DNA of 12,061 nt. It comes from Candidatus Falkowiibacteriota bacterium. Its GTDB lineage: Bacteria; Patescibacteriota; Patescibacteriia; Patescibacteriales; UBA12465. The stretch is from assembly GCA_903839955.1 (NCBI GenBank), contig CAIMEI010000019.1, positions 1-12,061 on the forward strand, given 5' to 3'. A program made the position numbers and the translations under genes. A model generated the notes under the pieces. That model saw only the letters and a list, made by a program, of their open reading frames with translations. It did no database searches and was not told the DNA's origin. This document shows positions 6,231 through 12,061 of this stretch, piece by piece (position 1 is the stretch's first letter; every line of letters begins with the position of its first letter).

Positions 6231-7358
6231 TTATTCTTTTATTACTCCTAGGTAAATAATTTCCGGGTCCTGGTAATCAACTAGCAGTTTAGAGCCGGCG
6301 CGGGAACTAGGCAAGCTTTTGGTGGTCCAGCTGACTCCGCTATCATCGGAATGACAAAAAGTATTGCTGGTGACGTAATATATTTCCCCTGAATCCTGCG
6401 GATTAACCGCTAAAGAATTGATGAACGATTGGCTGGCGGTGGCCAGCAAGGTGAGCTTCTCCCAGGTAACGCCGCCATCCTTGGAACGTGCCAGTGAAGA
6501 ATCAACCGCCAAGAATAATTGCCCGTCGCCGCCGATCGTGAAATCACGGAAACCGGCACCAAGCTTCAAGCTTTTGATGACCGCCGCATCGTCCTGCCAA
6601 TTATTAACCGCAAAATTCTGTTCAATCTCCTGGGAGTTGGCCGGGTTGGTTTTGGTGTTGCTCACAAAAGAGTAAACGCTGCCGTCCTTAGCGGCTACAA
6701 ATATTTCCGCATTATTCTTGGGGTTAAGCGCAATTTTCATGACCGCCAGCGAAGTGCCAAGGTGTTTGATCACGCGCCAGCTCGTGCCGCCATCAATGCT
6801 TTTCAAAATATCGCCCCGCGAATTGCCCAAATAAAGATTATTGTGATTACTATTATCAATCGCCAAGGTGGTTAAAACTAGATCCGCACTGTCGTCCTGA
6901 TAAATCTGAAAAAAGTCCCGGCCGCAATCAGTTGTCTTCATGATTTGACTGCCCGACAAAACATAAACCGTGCATTTGCTTTGCGGATCAACCAAAATCA
7001 TCCGCGCATCGGTGTCTTTAAGCGCGGCCAACTGATTCCAGCCGGCGGTTTTGACATTGCTAGTCGTCCAAACGCCACGGCCAATGGTCGCTAAATAAAG
7101 AGTGCTGTGATCGCTAGGATCGATGGCAATATCCTTGATGTCTTCCGAACTAATGGTGCGCGCCTGGCCGTTAACTGAAGGAACGGCTGAGGCCGGCGTC
7201 CAGGAATTGCCCCGGGATTCACTCATAAAAACACCGCCATCGCCCAGACCGGTCAGCTTCACTCCGGAAGAAGTGAAGGATAAAGAGCAAGCGGACAGCA
7301 GGGGCAAAAGCAATAAGGCGAGCGCTGGAAAATAAAGTTTTTTGAGTTTATTTTTCAT
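6231..7358 (-). CDS. Lipoprotein with BNR/sortilin-like beta-propeller (375 aa)
   Basis: A secreted, lipid-anchored protein. A basic N-terminus, a hydrophobic stretch (9-21) and a lipobox LSAC with Cys24 mark a type II signal peptide. The rest is a beta-propeller with Asp-box (S-x-D-x-G-x-T/S-W) motifs at residues 46-53 (degenerate), 142-149 (degenerate), 187-194, 292-299 and 337-344. Between them recurs a strand of the type hydrophobic-A-V/I-D/N-P-x5-hydrophobic-Y, for example at 78-90, 121-133, 165-177, 208-221, 316-328 and 358-370, implying six or seven blades. Such folds occur in sortilin/VPS10, BNR sialidases and YCF48 assembly factors. No sialidase catalytic residues are evident, so I read it as a binding or scaffold protein at the cell surface, function unknown. 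The ATG follows the holB stop after three bases, so expression is tied to holB and frr. Confidence 0.85.
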   Translation of the reverse strand: MKNKLKKLYFPALALLLLPLLSACSLSFTSSGVKLTGLGDGGVFMSESRGNSWTPASAVPSVNGQARTISSEDIKDIAIDPSDHSTLYLATIGRGVWTTSNVKTAGWNQLAALKDTDARMILVDPQSKCTVYVLSGSQIMKTTDCGRDFFQIYQDDSADLVLTTLAIDNSNHNNLYLGNSRGDILKSIDGGTSWRVIKHLGTSLAVMKIALNPKNNAEIFVAAKDGSVYSFVSNTKTNPANSQEIEQNFAVNNWQDDAAVIKSLKLGAGFRDFTIGGDGQLFLAVDSSLARSKDGGVTWEKLTLLATASQSFINSLAVNPQDSGEIYYVTSNTFCHSDDSGVSWTTKSLPSSRAGSKLLVDYQDPEIIYLGVIKE

Positions 7359-7361
7359 AGT

Positions 7362-8405
7362 TTATAAGTTGATCGCCAAACTATCTAAAATATTTTTCGG
7401 CGCCACGTTGGCCGCCAGAAATTCCTGGTGCTGTTTGAGTATTTGGCTTTCGCCCAGGAGGTAGGCGTTGATGTTCTCGTAATTATCTTTTTTGGCCGAG
7501 CTAATTTGTCGATAAGCCGCCTTCAATTCCTCGTCCAGCGCGGCAAATTGCAACAAATCTTCGTGGCCGGAATTAAGCAGTAAAAGATCGCGCAGCACGC
7601 CCTGCCAAATCTCCGAAACCAAGCGCATTTCCACGGCCGACTCGGCAAAAGAGGCGCGGCCATTGATGAGGCCGCCAATCAGTGCCCAGCGATCGCCCAG
7701 GGGCGCGACTAATAAATCCAGCAAATTTTTGGCCAGTGCTAAATATTTGGCGTATAAGGCTTCATCCTCCAAAAAGCGAACGGCGCGAATCGGCCGGCCC
7801 AGAGAAAGGGCGGCTAAATTTTTCGCCTGCGAGCGGGAAACACCGTGATTTTCCAAAAGATAGTCATAGACCTGATCTTTCTGGACGGGGTAAAAATTCA
7901 AAACTTGGGCCCGCGAAATAATCGTCGCCGGCAAAGACTCCGGGTTACTAGCCAAAAGAATAATCAGCACCTTCGCGCGCGGCTCTTCCAGAGTTTTGAG
8001 TAAGGCATTGGCCGCCCCTTCGCTCAAGAGTTCCGCGCTCTTCACTAAGCCGATTTTATAGGAATCCAAAAAAGAACTCATGCTAAGCGCGTGAATGAAG
8101 TCGCGCGTGGCTTCCACGGAAATATTCTTCTTATTCTCATCCGGTGCCAGAATATGGAAATCGCTTTCCAGACTGGAAAAGTCCGGACTGCCCTCTTGTT
8201 TTTCGGCCAGGTCCGGGCGATCCTTGAATAGCAAATTCTTCGCCAAAGCGCGCGCCACGGTTCCCTTACCCAAATCGGCCGGCCCGCAAAAAACATAGGC
8301 GCGAGCCAGGCGATCACTTTTCAGACTCTCATCTAAAAACGCCAAAACGGCTTCATTGCCCAATTTTGGCCAGTCAAAAGTTAAGCTTTCGGTGTCGCTT
8401 TTCAT
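7362..8405 (-). CDS. holB: DNA polymerase III delta-prime subunit (clamp loader)
   Basis: An AAA+ clamp-loader subunit that helps place the sliding clamp on primed DNA, in the cytoplasm at the replication fork. Of 347 residues, the N-terminal AAA+ module is clear: box RAYVFCGPADLGKGTVA (35-51) with a P-loop-like GPADLGKGT (41-49) in which the usual Ser/Thr after Lys is Gly; the delta-prime hallmark AANALLKTLEEP (131-142); sensor-1 region LASNPESLPATI (151-162); and SRA (164-166) in place of the SRC arginine-finger motif. The four-cysteine zinc module found after the P-loop in typical bacterial delta-prime is missing; only one Cys (40) is visible there. Residues from about 210 on form the helical collar region. 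No Shine-Dalgarno site precedes the ATG, consistent with the predicted leaderless promoter. It is the first gene of the group running to raiA. Confidence 0.88.
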   Translation of the reverse strand: MKSDTESLTFDWPKLGNEAVLAFLDESLKSDRLARAYVFCGPADLGKGTVARALAKNLLFKDRPDLAEKQEGSPDFSSLESDFHILAPDENKKNISVEATRDFIHALSMSSFLDSYKIGLVKSAELLSEGAANALLKTLEEPRAKVLIILLASNPESLPATIISRAQVLNFYPVQKDQVYDYLLENHGVSRSQAKNLAALSLGRPIRAVRFLEDEALYAKYLALAKNLLDLLVAPLGDRWALIGGLINGRASFAESAVEMRLVSEIWQGVLRDLLLLNSGHEDLLQFAALDEELKAAYRQISSAKKDNYENINAYLLGESQILKQHQEFLAANVAPKNILDSLAINL

Positions 8406-8440
8406 AACTACACTATACCAGAAAAACTAGAGATTACCAA
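8405..8440 (-). promoter_or_regulatory. Extended -10 promoter of holB, predicted leaderless start
   Basis: On the minus strand, TTGGTA (plus positions 8435-8440) is followed after exactly 17 bases by TATAGT (8412-8417), preceded by TGG, an extended -10 element. Only six bases lie between the -10 and the holB ATG (8405), so the expected transcription start falls on or next to the A of the ATG. The region upstream of the ATG has no Shine-Dalgarno sequence. This points to a leaderless mRNA for the holB operon. Confidence 0.62.
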
Positions 8441-8464
8441 TTTAAAAGCCACCGGATTATACAA

Positions 8465-8574
8465 CGGTTGGCCGCATGAGCACCGCCAGGACTTGTGAGC
8501 GGTTAGCCGCATGAGCACCGCGGTTAGCCGCGTGCGAACGGTAGTGAGCTATACGCGGTTGATTTTTGAACCGC
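8465..8574. repeat. Cluster of head-to-tail palindromic repeat modules
   Basis: A GC-rich cluster inside a 190-base gap between divergent genes. The unit ggttRgccgc occurs three times (8466-8475, 8501-8510, 8522-8531). The first two are followed by atgagcaccg, the third by a variant, gtgcgaacgg. Each unit's ccgc can pair with a downstream gcgg: 8472-8475 with 8499-8502, 8507-8510 with 8520-8523, and the best one, ccgcgt (8528-8533) with acgcgg (8553-8558). The closing gcggtt of one module forms the start of the next. A last stem is gcggtt (8555-8560) with aaccgc (8569-8574). The local gcgg-ttag-ccgc hairpins compete with these. No protein is encoded convincingly. It could be a REP-like element, or leader structure for the plus-strand sugar transferase gene starting at 8596. 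Confidence 0.6.
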
Positions 8575-8595
8575 AAAATGATACCTTAAAGGCAT

Positions 8596-9924
8596 ATGAA
8601 TAGGGCGCGACAACTATTTTTACTCCTGGGCGATTTAGTGGTTTTGAGCTTAGCGCTCGCCGCCACTATTTTTATCCGCTACCGCCTGATTAGCCAAGAT
8701 TTCAGGAGTTTTGGCGAAATTTTGGCTATTTACCGCAATTCATTTGCCATAGTTTTTATTTTGTGGTTATTTTGTTTTTATGTCGGCGGTTTATATCGAC
8801 CAAACACTTTAGCCAATGGCCGGAATTTTAACCGTAACGCCTTAGCCTCAATTTTCTCAGCCGCTCTTTTGTCCATCATGTTCTTCTATTTTCAGGGTGG
8901 CGACATCAACCCCAAAACCATCCTCTTCATCTTTATTGTAGTTTTTTCTGTCATTTTTCTTCCCTGGCGGCGCTTCTATAATATACTGCTTAAATCTTAT
9001 CTCCCAAAAAACAAGCTTGTTTTCATCGGCCAGAGTTTACCGGCCGAAAAATTAGAAAAAGAGCTAGCCCTCTACCCGCAAATGGGCTGGAAAAGTGAAG
9101 GCTTTGTCACCCTGGAAAACATCGGTGCCCTGCGCCAACTAATTGAAGGCAAAAACATCAAAACCATCATCCTTAACTCCCGCACCAATAGCGAAGAAGC
9201 CCAGCAGATTCTCTTTGACTGTTTGAAATTAAAAATTAATTTCTATAGCTTCCCCCACTTCTACGAATTAGTTACCGGCAAGATCCCGGTGGAAGAAATT
9301 GATAAGTCTTGGTTTTTGGAAAACCTCAACGAAGGAGGAAAGAAAATTTATAATCTCGGCAAAAAGATTTCCGACTTCCTAGGAGCGATTATTCTTATTA
9401 TTGTCTCCTTAGTCTTTTGGCCGCTAATCGCGCTGCTAATTATCGCGGATAGCCGCGGCCCGGTTTTCTTCACTCAAAAACGCCTCGGCGAAAACGAAAA
9501 AGTTTTTTCCATGCTCAAATTCCGCACCATGCGCGTCGCCGGCAACACCGGAGAAATGACCGCCGAAAATGATCCGCGCATCACCAAGGTCGGTAATTTC
9601 CTGCGCAAAACCCGATTAGACGAAATTCCTCAGCTGCTCAACATTATAAAAGGCGAGATGAGTTTCATCGGCCCGCGCCCAGAACGCCCGGATTTCGCCA
9701 AGCAGCTCAGTGAAAAAATCCCCTTTTACAAAACCCGCTTGCTTATCAAACCAGGCATTACCGGCTGGGATCAAGTTTCCGGAATCTATCACTCCCCTTC
9801 CGAGGAGGATACCTTAGAAAAACTGCAATACGATTTATTTTACTTAAAACACCGCTCGCTCTACTTGGACCTGACCATCGTCCTCAAGACAATCGCCACG
9901 GTTTTAAGGAGAGGGGGGAGGTAG
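8596..9924 (+). CDS. Polyprenyl-phosphate sugar-1-phosphate transferase (WbaP/WcaJ-type)
   Basis: An inner-membrane enzyme that moves a sugar-1-phosphate from a nucleotide sugar to undecaprenyl phosphate, the first step in building a surface polysaccharide or glycan. The 442 residues show the full-length architecture: four N-terminal helices (about 5-28, 47-66, 82-99, 107-123), a central Rossmann-like part (138-240), a membrane re-entrant helix (258-284) and the catalytic domain. Catalytic motifs are LKFRTM (307-312), TRLDEIPQLLNIIKGEMS (339-356) with the Asp342-Glu343 dyad, FIGPRPERPDF (357-367) and KPGITGWDQVSG (385-396). The start at 8596 has only a short AAGG site three bases away. The end of the gene carries a purine-rich run that may serve as ribosome binding site for the next gene. 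Which sugar is used cannot be read from the sequence. Confidence 0.95.
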   Translation: MNRARQLFLLLGDLVVLSLALAATIFIRYRLISQDFRSFGEILAIYRNSFAIVFILWLFCFYVGGLYRPNTLANGRNFNRNALASIFSAALLSIMFFYFQGGDINPKTILFIFIVVFSVIFLPWRRFYNILLKSYLPKNKLVFIGQSLPAEKLEKELALYPQMGWKSEGFVTLENIGALRQLIEGKNIKTIILNSRTNSEEAQQILFDCLKLKINFYSFPHFYELVTGKIPVEEIDKSWFLENLNEGGKKIYNLGKKISDFLGAIILIIVSLVFWPLIALLIIADSRGPVFFTQKRLGENEKVFSMLKFRTMRVAGNTGEMTAENDPRITKVGNFLRKTRLDEIPQLLNIIKGEMSFIGPRPERPDFAKQLSEKIPFYKTRLLIKPGITGWDQVSGIYHSPSEEDTLEKLQYDLFYLKHRSLYLDLTIVLKTIATVLRRGGR

Positions 9925-9935
9925 AAATATCCGGA

Positions 9936-10021
9936 ATGAAAAGTCTAAAATTATTAGCTGAAAAATACTTCGACCGCACAGCCGCTATTCTTTTATTTAT
10001 TCTCTCAAAAAAGGCGGTAAA
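9936..10021 (+). pseudogene. Out-of-frame N-terminus of the methyltransferase gene (single-base frameshift)
   Basis: The ATG at 9936 opens a 41-codon frame (to 10061) starting MKSLKLLAEKYFDRT. The methyltransferase frame cannot reach back to any ATG, GTG or TTG before 10022, because a TGA lies at 9959-9961. If one base is supplied between 9979 and 9980, the ATG frame runs straight into it as FDRT-SRYSFIYSLKKGGKL and then motif I, giving a 221-residue protein with the usual lead-in for this fold. The simplest reading is a one-base deletion, real or an assembly/sequencing error. A purine-rich run (9907-9921) about 14 bases before the ATG could be its ribosome binding site. I see no slippery heptamer here that would argue for programmed frameshifting. 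Confidence 0.65.
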
Positions 10022-10600
10022 TTGCTGGACGTTGGCTGCGGGGACAACAGTCCAAAAATAATCAAAAAAAACCGGCCTGATATTCACTATGTCGGCCTTG
10101 ATATCGTAGAACACCAGCCCGTCAAAAATCATCACGAATCGACTGAGGAATTTATCGTAACTGACTCCACTAATTTTGCGAAAAAAATATTTGAGCAACC
10201 AACGGAATTTGACGCTATTACGTCAGTTCATAACCTAGAGCACTGTGATGACTATCCAGCGGTAACCGAGGCAATGATATCATCCTTAAAAGATGAAGGG
10301 AAAATATTCATATCCTTTCCCAGCGAAAAGAGCGTCACTTTTCCTAGCCGTTATGGCACGCTTAATTTCTACGACGACAAAACTCATAAAAATATTATCC
10401 CCTTTCAAAAATTCACCAGACTACTGGAACAAAGGGGGGTGAAAATAATTTTTGCCAGACAGGGTTATCGACCACTAATTCCCTTCTTAATCGGCCTGAT
10501 ATGCGAACCTTTTTGTCGACTAACCAACAAACAAGCACCGCTCGGTGGCACTTGGGCCCTTTATGGCTTTGAAACAGTAATTATTGCAGAGAAGATATAA
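10022..10600 (+). CDS. Class I SAM-dependent methyltransferase (type 11-like), N-terminus displaced by frameshift
   Basis: A Rossmann-fold methyltransferase, cytoplasmic, substrate unknown. The 192 residues begin with motif I itself, LLDVGCGDNSP (codons just before read KGGK), followed by the acidic residue of motif II (VGLDI, Asp27), the strand-4 segment EFDAITSVHNLEHCDD (62-77) and the post-motif LKDEGKIFISFPSE (89-102). A methyltransferase that starts at motif I would lack its first helix, so the only available start here, TTG 10022, is unlikely to be the true one; see the separate entry at 9936-10021. The body is intact to its TAA, so the gene may be only recently broken or affected by a sequence error. 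It follows the sugar transferase on the same strand, which suggests methylation of a glycan or a sugar precursor, though that is inference. The gene is AT-richer than those to its left. Confidence 0.85.
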   Translation: MLDVGCGDNSPKIIKKNRPDIHYVGLDIVEHQPVKNHHESTEEFIVTDSTNFAKKIFEQPTEFDAITSVHNLEHCDDYPAVTEAMISSLKDEGKIFISFPSEKSVTFPSRYGTLNFYDDKTHKNIIPFQKFTRLLEQRGVKIIFARQGYRPLIPFLIGLICEPFCRLTNKQAPLGGTWALYGFETVIIAEKI

Positions 10601-10619
10601 CTGTCGCTATTTTTACAAA

Positions 10620-11843
10620 CTATTGGTTGGCGATAAAATTAAAGGCTGCCCGATATTTTTCCCTGGTTACATCTTGTTGATAGTTTTTTTTGATAAAATT
10701 TATTCCAGCATTAGCCATTATCTCTCGCTTATCGCGGTTAGAAGCAATCTCATCAATAAAATCAACCCAGACCAAACTATCTTTTAAATCGAGGCACTTG
10801 ATTCCGAACTCACCTTCTTCACCATCTATCACCATACCCCTGATGCCAATCGGGGTAGTAATCACTGGCACTCCATAAGAAAGAGCCTCTAAAATCTTAG
10901 TCGGCACGCCAGCGCCAAATCTAATTGGAGCGACAACTATTATTGCGTCAGTGAAAAGGTCTCGCAAATCTCTAACAAAGCCGATTTTTTTGATACCCGC
11001 AGAATGGGGCAAGCGCAAAGATTCACTACCATTTCCAGCAATTACAAAACTTGCGTTTTTAACTTTCGCTTCCAAACTTGGCCACAAATTGGCAACAAAA
11101 TACCGAACGGCATCCTTATTTGGCGGATAATTAATGTTACCAAAAAAAACAATTTGATTTTTTGGTAAATCGGACAAAATTACTTTATCATGTAGCTCCA
11201 CTCCTGGCAGTATCCCGTGAAACTTGGGAGAAGAAAAACCTTTTTTTTCACAATTACTCCGCAAATACCGCTCATCAAAGCTGGAAACAACGTTGGCGTT
11301 AGACACTAGGGACAAAAGCTTTGTTTCGTATTTTTTAACTCTCTCCTCCTCAAAAGAATAAATTAAATTCCAAGGAAAACCGGCGAGCTTTTTGGCCTCA
11401 TGATAGTTGAGCGAAATTGCGTCGTTTAGATCTAAAAAAACCTTCTTTAAGGTTTCCTCGTCGAATAACTCCAAGTACCTGCCCAGTCTGATCGTGTGAA
11501 GGTAAATAACGTCATATTCATTTATTTTTTCTAAAATAAATGATGATACTTTTTTGTTAAAATAATACTCTGTCTGTAGCGGCCTACCAGAAAAAAACGA
11601 CCTCACCGCCTGAAAATACAAAGTGACCTTTCTTAAGAAATAAACGTGAATATTACCAAAAAAACCTTCCAAGAACAACCTGTTCTGAGAAGTTAATTTT
11701 TCGTCCCCGACAATCAATAAATCCAAAGAAAAATCTTTTGCAGCCCCCCTGATGACATCCATCATTCTCTTTCTAGTACCATCTACTTCTGGATAAGGAG
11801 CTCTGGTTAAAATTAAAAGTGCTTTCTTTTTATTCTTCTCCAT
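10620..11843 (-). CDS. GT4-family glycosyltransferase
   Basis: A GT-B fold glycosyltransferase, probably adding a sugar to a lipid-linked surface glycan at the cytoplasmic side of the membrane. It has 407 residues. The N-terminal domain starts KKALLILTRAPYPEVDGTRKR (5-25), the acceptor-side loop pattern seen in exopolysaccharide GT4 enzymes. The C-terminal donor domain shows IVFFGNINYPPNKDAVRYF (231-249), VIAGNG (267-272), and RFGAGVPTKILEALSYGVPVITT (308-330) with the conserved nucleotide-sugar-binding Glu319. The first glutamate of the EX7E motif is not apparent. I find no signal peptide or membrane helix. The ATG lies 31 bases inside the end of the upstream gene, so translation is probably coupled. 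No alternative start exists close by that keeps the N-terminal strand. It faces the methyltransferase gene with a 19-base gap and no visible terminator. The DNA is AT-rich compared with the housekeeping genes. Confidence 0.9.
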   Translation of the reverse strand: MEKNKKKALLILTRAPYPEVDGTRKRMMDVIRGAAKDFSLDLLIVGDEKLTSQNRLFLEGFFGNIHVYFLRKVTLYFQAVRSFFSGRPLQTEYYFNKKVSSFILEKINEYDVIYLHTIRLGRYLELFDEETLKKVFLDLNDAISLNYHEAKKLAGFPWNLIYSFEEERVKKYETKLLSLVSNANVVSSFDERYLRSNCEKKGFSSPKFHGILPGVELHDKVILSDLPKNQIVFFGNINYPPNKDAVRYFVANLWPSLEAKVKNASFVIAGNGSESLRLPHSAGIKKIGFVRDLRDLFTDAIIVVAPIRFGAGVPTKILEALSYGVPVITTPIGIRGMVIDGEEGEFGIKCLDLKDSLVWVDFIDEIASNRDKREIMANAGINFIKKNYQQDVTREKYRAAFNFIANQ

Positions 11844-12061
11844 AAGCCATTGGTGTATCTGGCGAAAAGCCCAACAATTGCATAAAGCATTGGGGCCTTG
11901 AAGCCAAATTTTTTTCTAAAAATATCGCGATTCTTCCAGAAACACTTCAAGGTGTTAATCCAGACATAAAACTCGTATCGGAAACGAGCGATTTGCGACC
12001 CGCTACCTTTCTTTCTTGGTGACTGTAAATGAAAACAAGCGGTCTTGCTAGTCGCTAGCAT
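11813..12061 (-). CDS. C-terminal end of an unidentified protein, 5' end beyond the window
   Basis: 82 codons are visible, ending at a TAA that overlaps the glycosyltransferase start by 31 bases. The ATG at the very edge is probably an internal methionine, as no ribosome binding site can be seen and the frame is open. The fragment is basic and aromatic-rich (RFRYEFYVWINTLKCFWKNRDIF, 27-49), with one short hydrophobic stretch (APMLYAIVGLFARY) near the end, then KRKHF. This style occurs at the C-termini of some membrane-associated glycosyltransferases, and the neighbours are polysaccharide genes, but I cannot assign it to a family. Confidence 0.55.
   Translation of the reverse strand: MLATSKTACFHLQSPRKKGSGSQIARFRYEFYVWINTLKCFWKNRDIFRKKFGFKAPMLYAIVGLFARYTNGLWRRIKRKHF

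Noticed and set aside
8465..8541. Possible CRISPR array
   Set aside because: There are only three short units with unequal spacing (35 and 21 bases), the last is degenerate, and there are no cas genes nearby. The palindromic linkage explains it better.
10601..10619. Terminator between the convergent methyltransferase and glycosyltransferase genes
   Set aside because: Only tcgc/gcga can pair, across a loop of more than 20 bases, with no strong stem directly before a T-run.
10584..10787. 67-codon plus-strand frame after the methyltransferase
   Set aside because: It overlaps the antisense end of the glycosyltransferase gene and has no ribosome binding site. It looks like a shadow frame.
12059..12061. 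ATG at the window edge as a true start codon
   Set aside because: The coincidence with the edge, the lack of visible upstream signals and the non-start-like sequence suggest an internal methionine of a longer gene.

Overview
This window looks like chromosomal DNA of a small-genome bacterium of the Candidate Phyla Radiation (Patescibacteria), most likely a Parcubacteria-type lineage. The grounds are indirect: very tight gene packing with stop/start overlaps, a SecA with an extra segment in its first nucleotide-binding domain, a delta-prime clamp-loader subunit without its usual zinc cysteines, few Shine-Dalgarno sites, and genes that resemble proteins I associate with that group. UGA is used as a stop (frr and the zinc-ribbon gene), so the code is the standard bacterial one. 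This excludes the lineages that recode UGA. No rRNA marker is present, so the placement is inference.

Layout. (1) 1-3451, minus strand: secA, then a small zinc-ribbon protein of unknown function, then an MTH1-like Nudix hydrolase cut by the window edge. A hairpin spans the secA stop, and the last two genes are one base apart. (2) 3452-3575: an AT-rich divergent promoter region. (3) 3576-4100, plus: a four-helix membrane protein of unknown function with a consensus ribosome binding site, followed by a strong terminator. (4) 4157-8405, minus: a probable operon of holB (DNA polymerase III delta-prime), a beta-propeller lipoprotein, frr (ribosome recycling factor), rseP (site-2 protease) and raiA/hpf (ribosome hibernation factor). 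It is driven by a clear promoter whose predicted start point coincides with the holB ATG, suggesting a leaderless mRNA. (5) 8406-8595: a divergent intergenic region with a cluster of head-to-tail palindromic repeats. (6) 8596-12061: a surface-polysaccharide segment containing a membrane polyprenyl-phosphate sugar-phosphate transferase and a methyltransferase (both plus), then a GT4-type glycosyltransferase and the end of another gene (both minus). From about 9930 onward the DNA is visibly more AT-rich than the housekeeping part.

How it fits together: the left two thirds is core machinery for protein export (SecA), nucleotide-pool sanitation (Nudix), replication (HolB), ribosome recycling and hibernation (Frr, RaiA) and membrane proteolysis (RseP). 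The right third is variable cell-envelope glycan synthesis.

Points most worth a second look: the single-base frameshift that separates the methyltransferase from its N-terminus, the repeat cluster at 8465-8574 and its relative at the secA stop, the apparently leaderless holB promoter, and three uncharacterised proteins (zinc ribbon, four-helix membrane protein, propeller lipoprotein). I found no CRISPR array, transposon, tRNA, or defence or toxin system.
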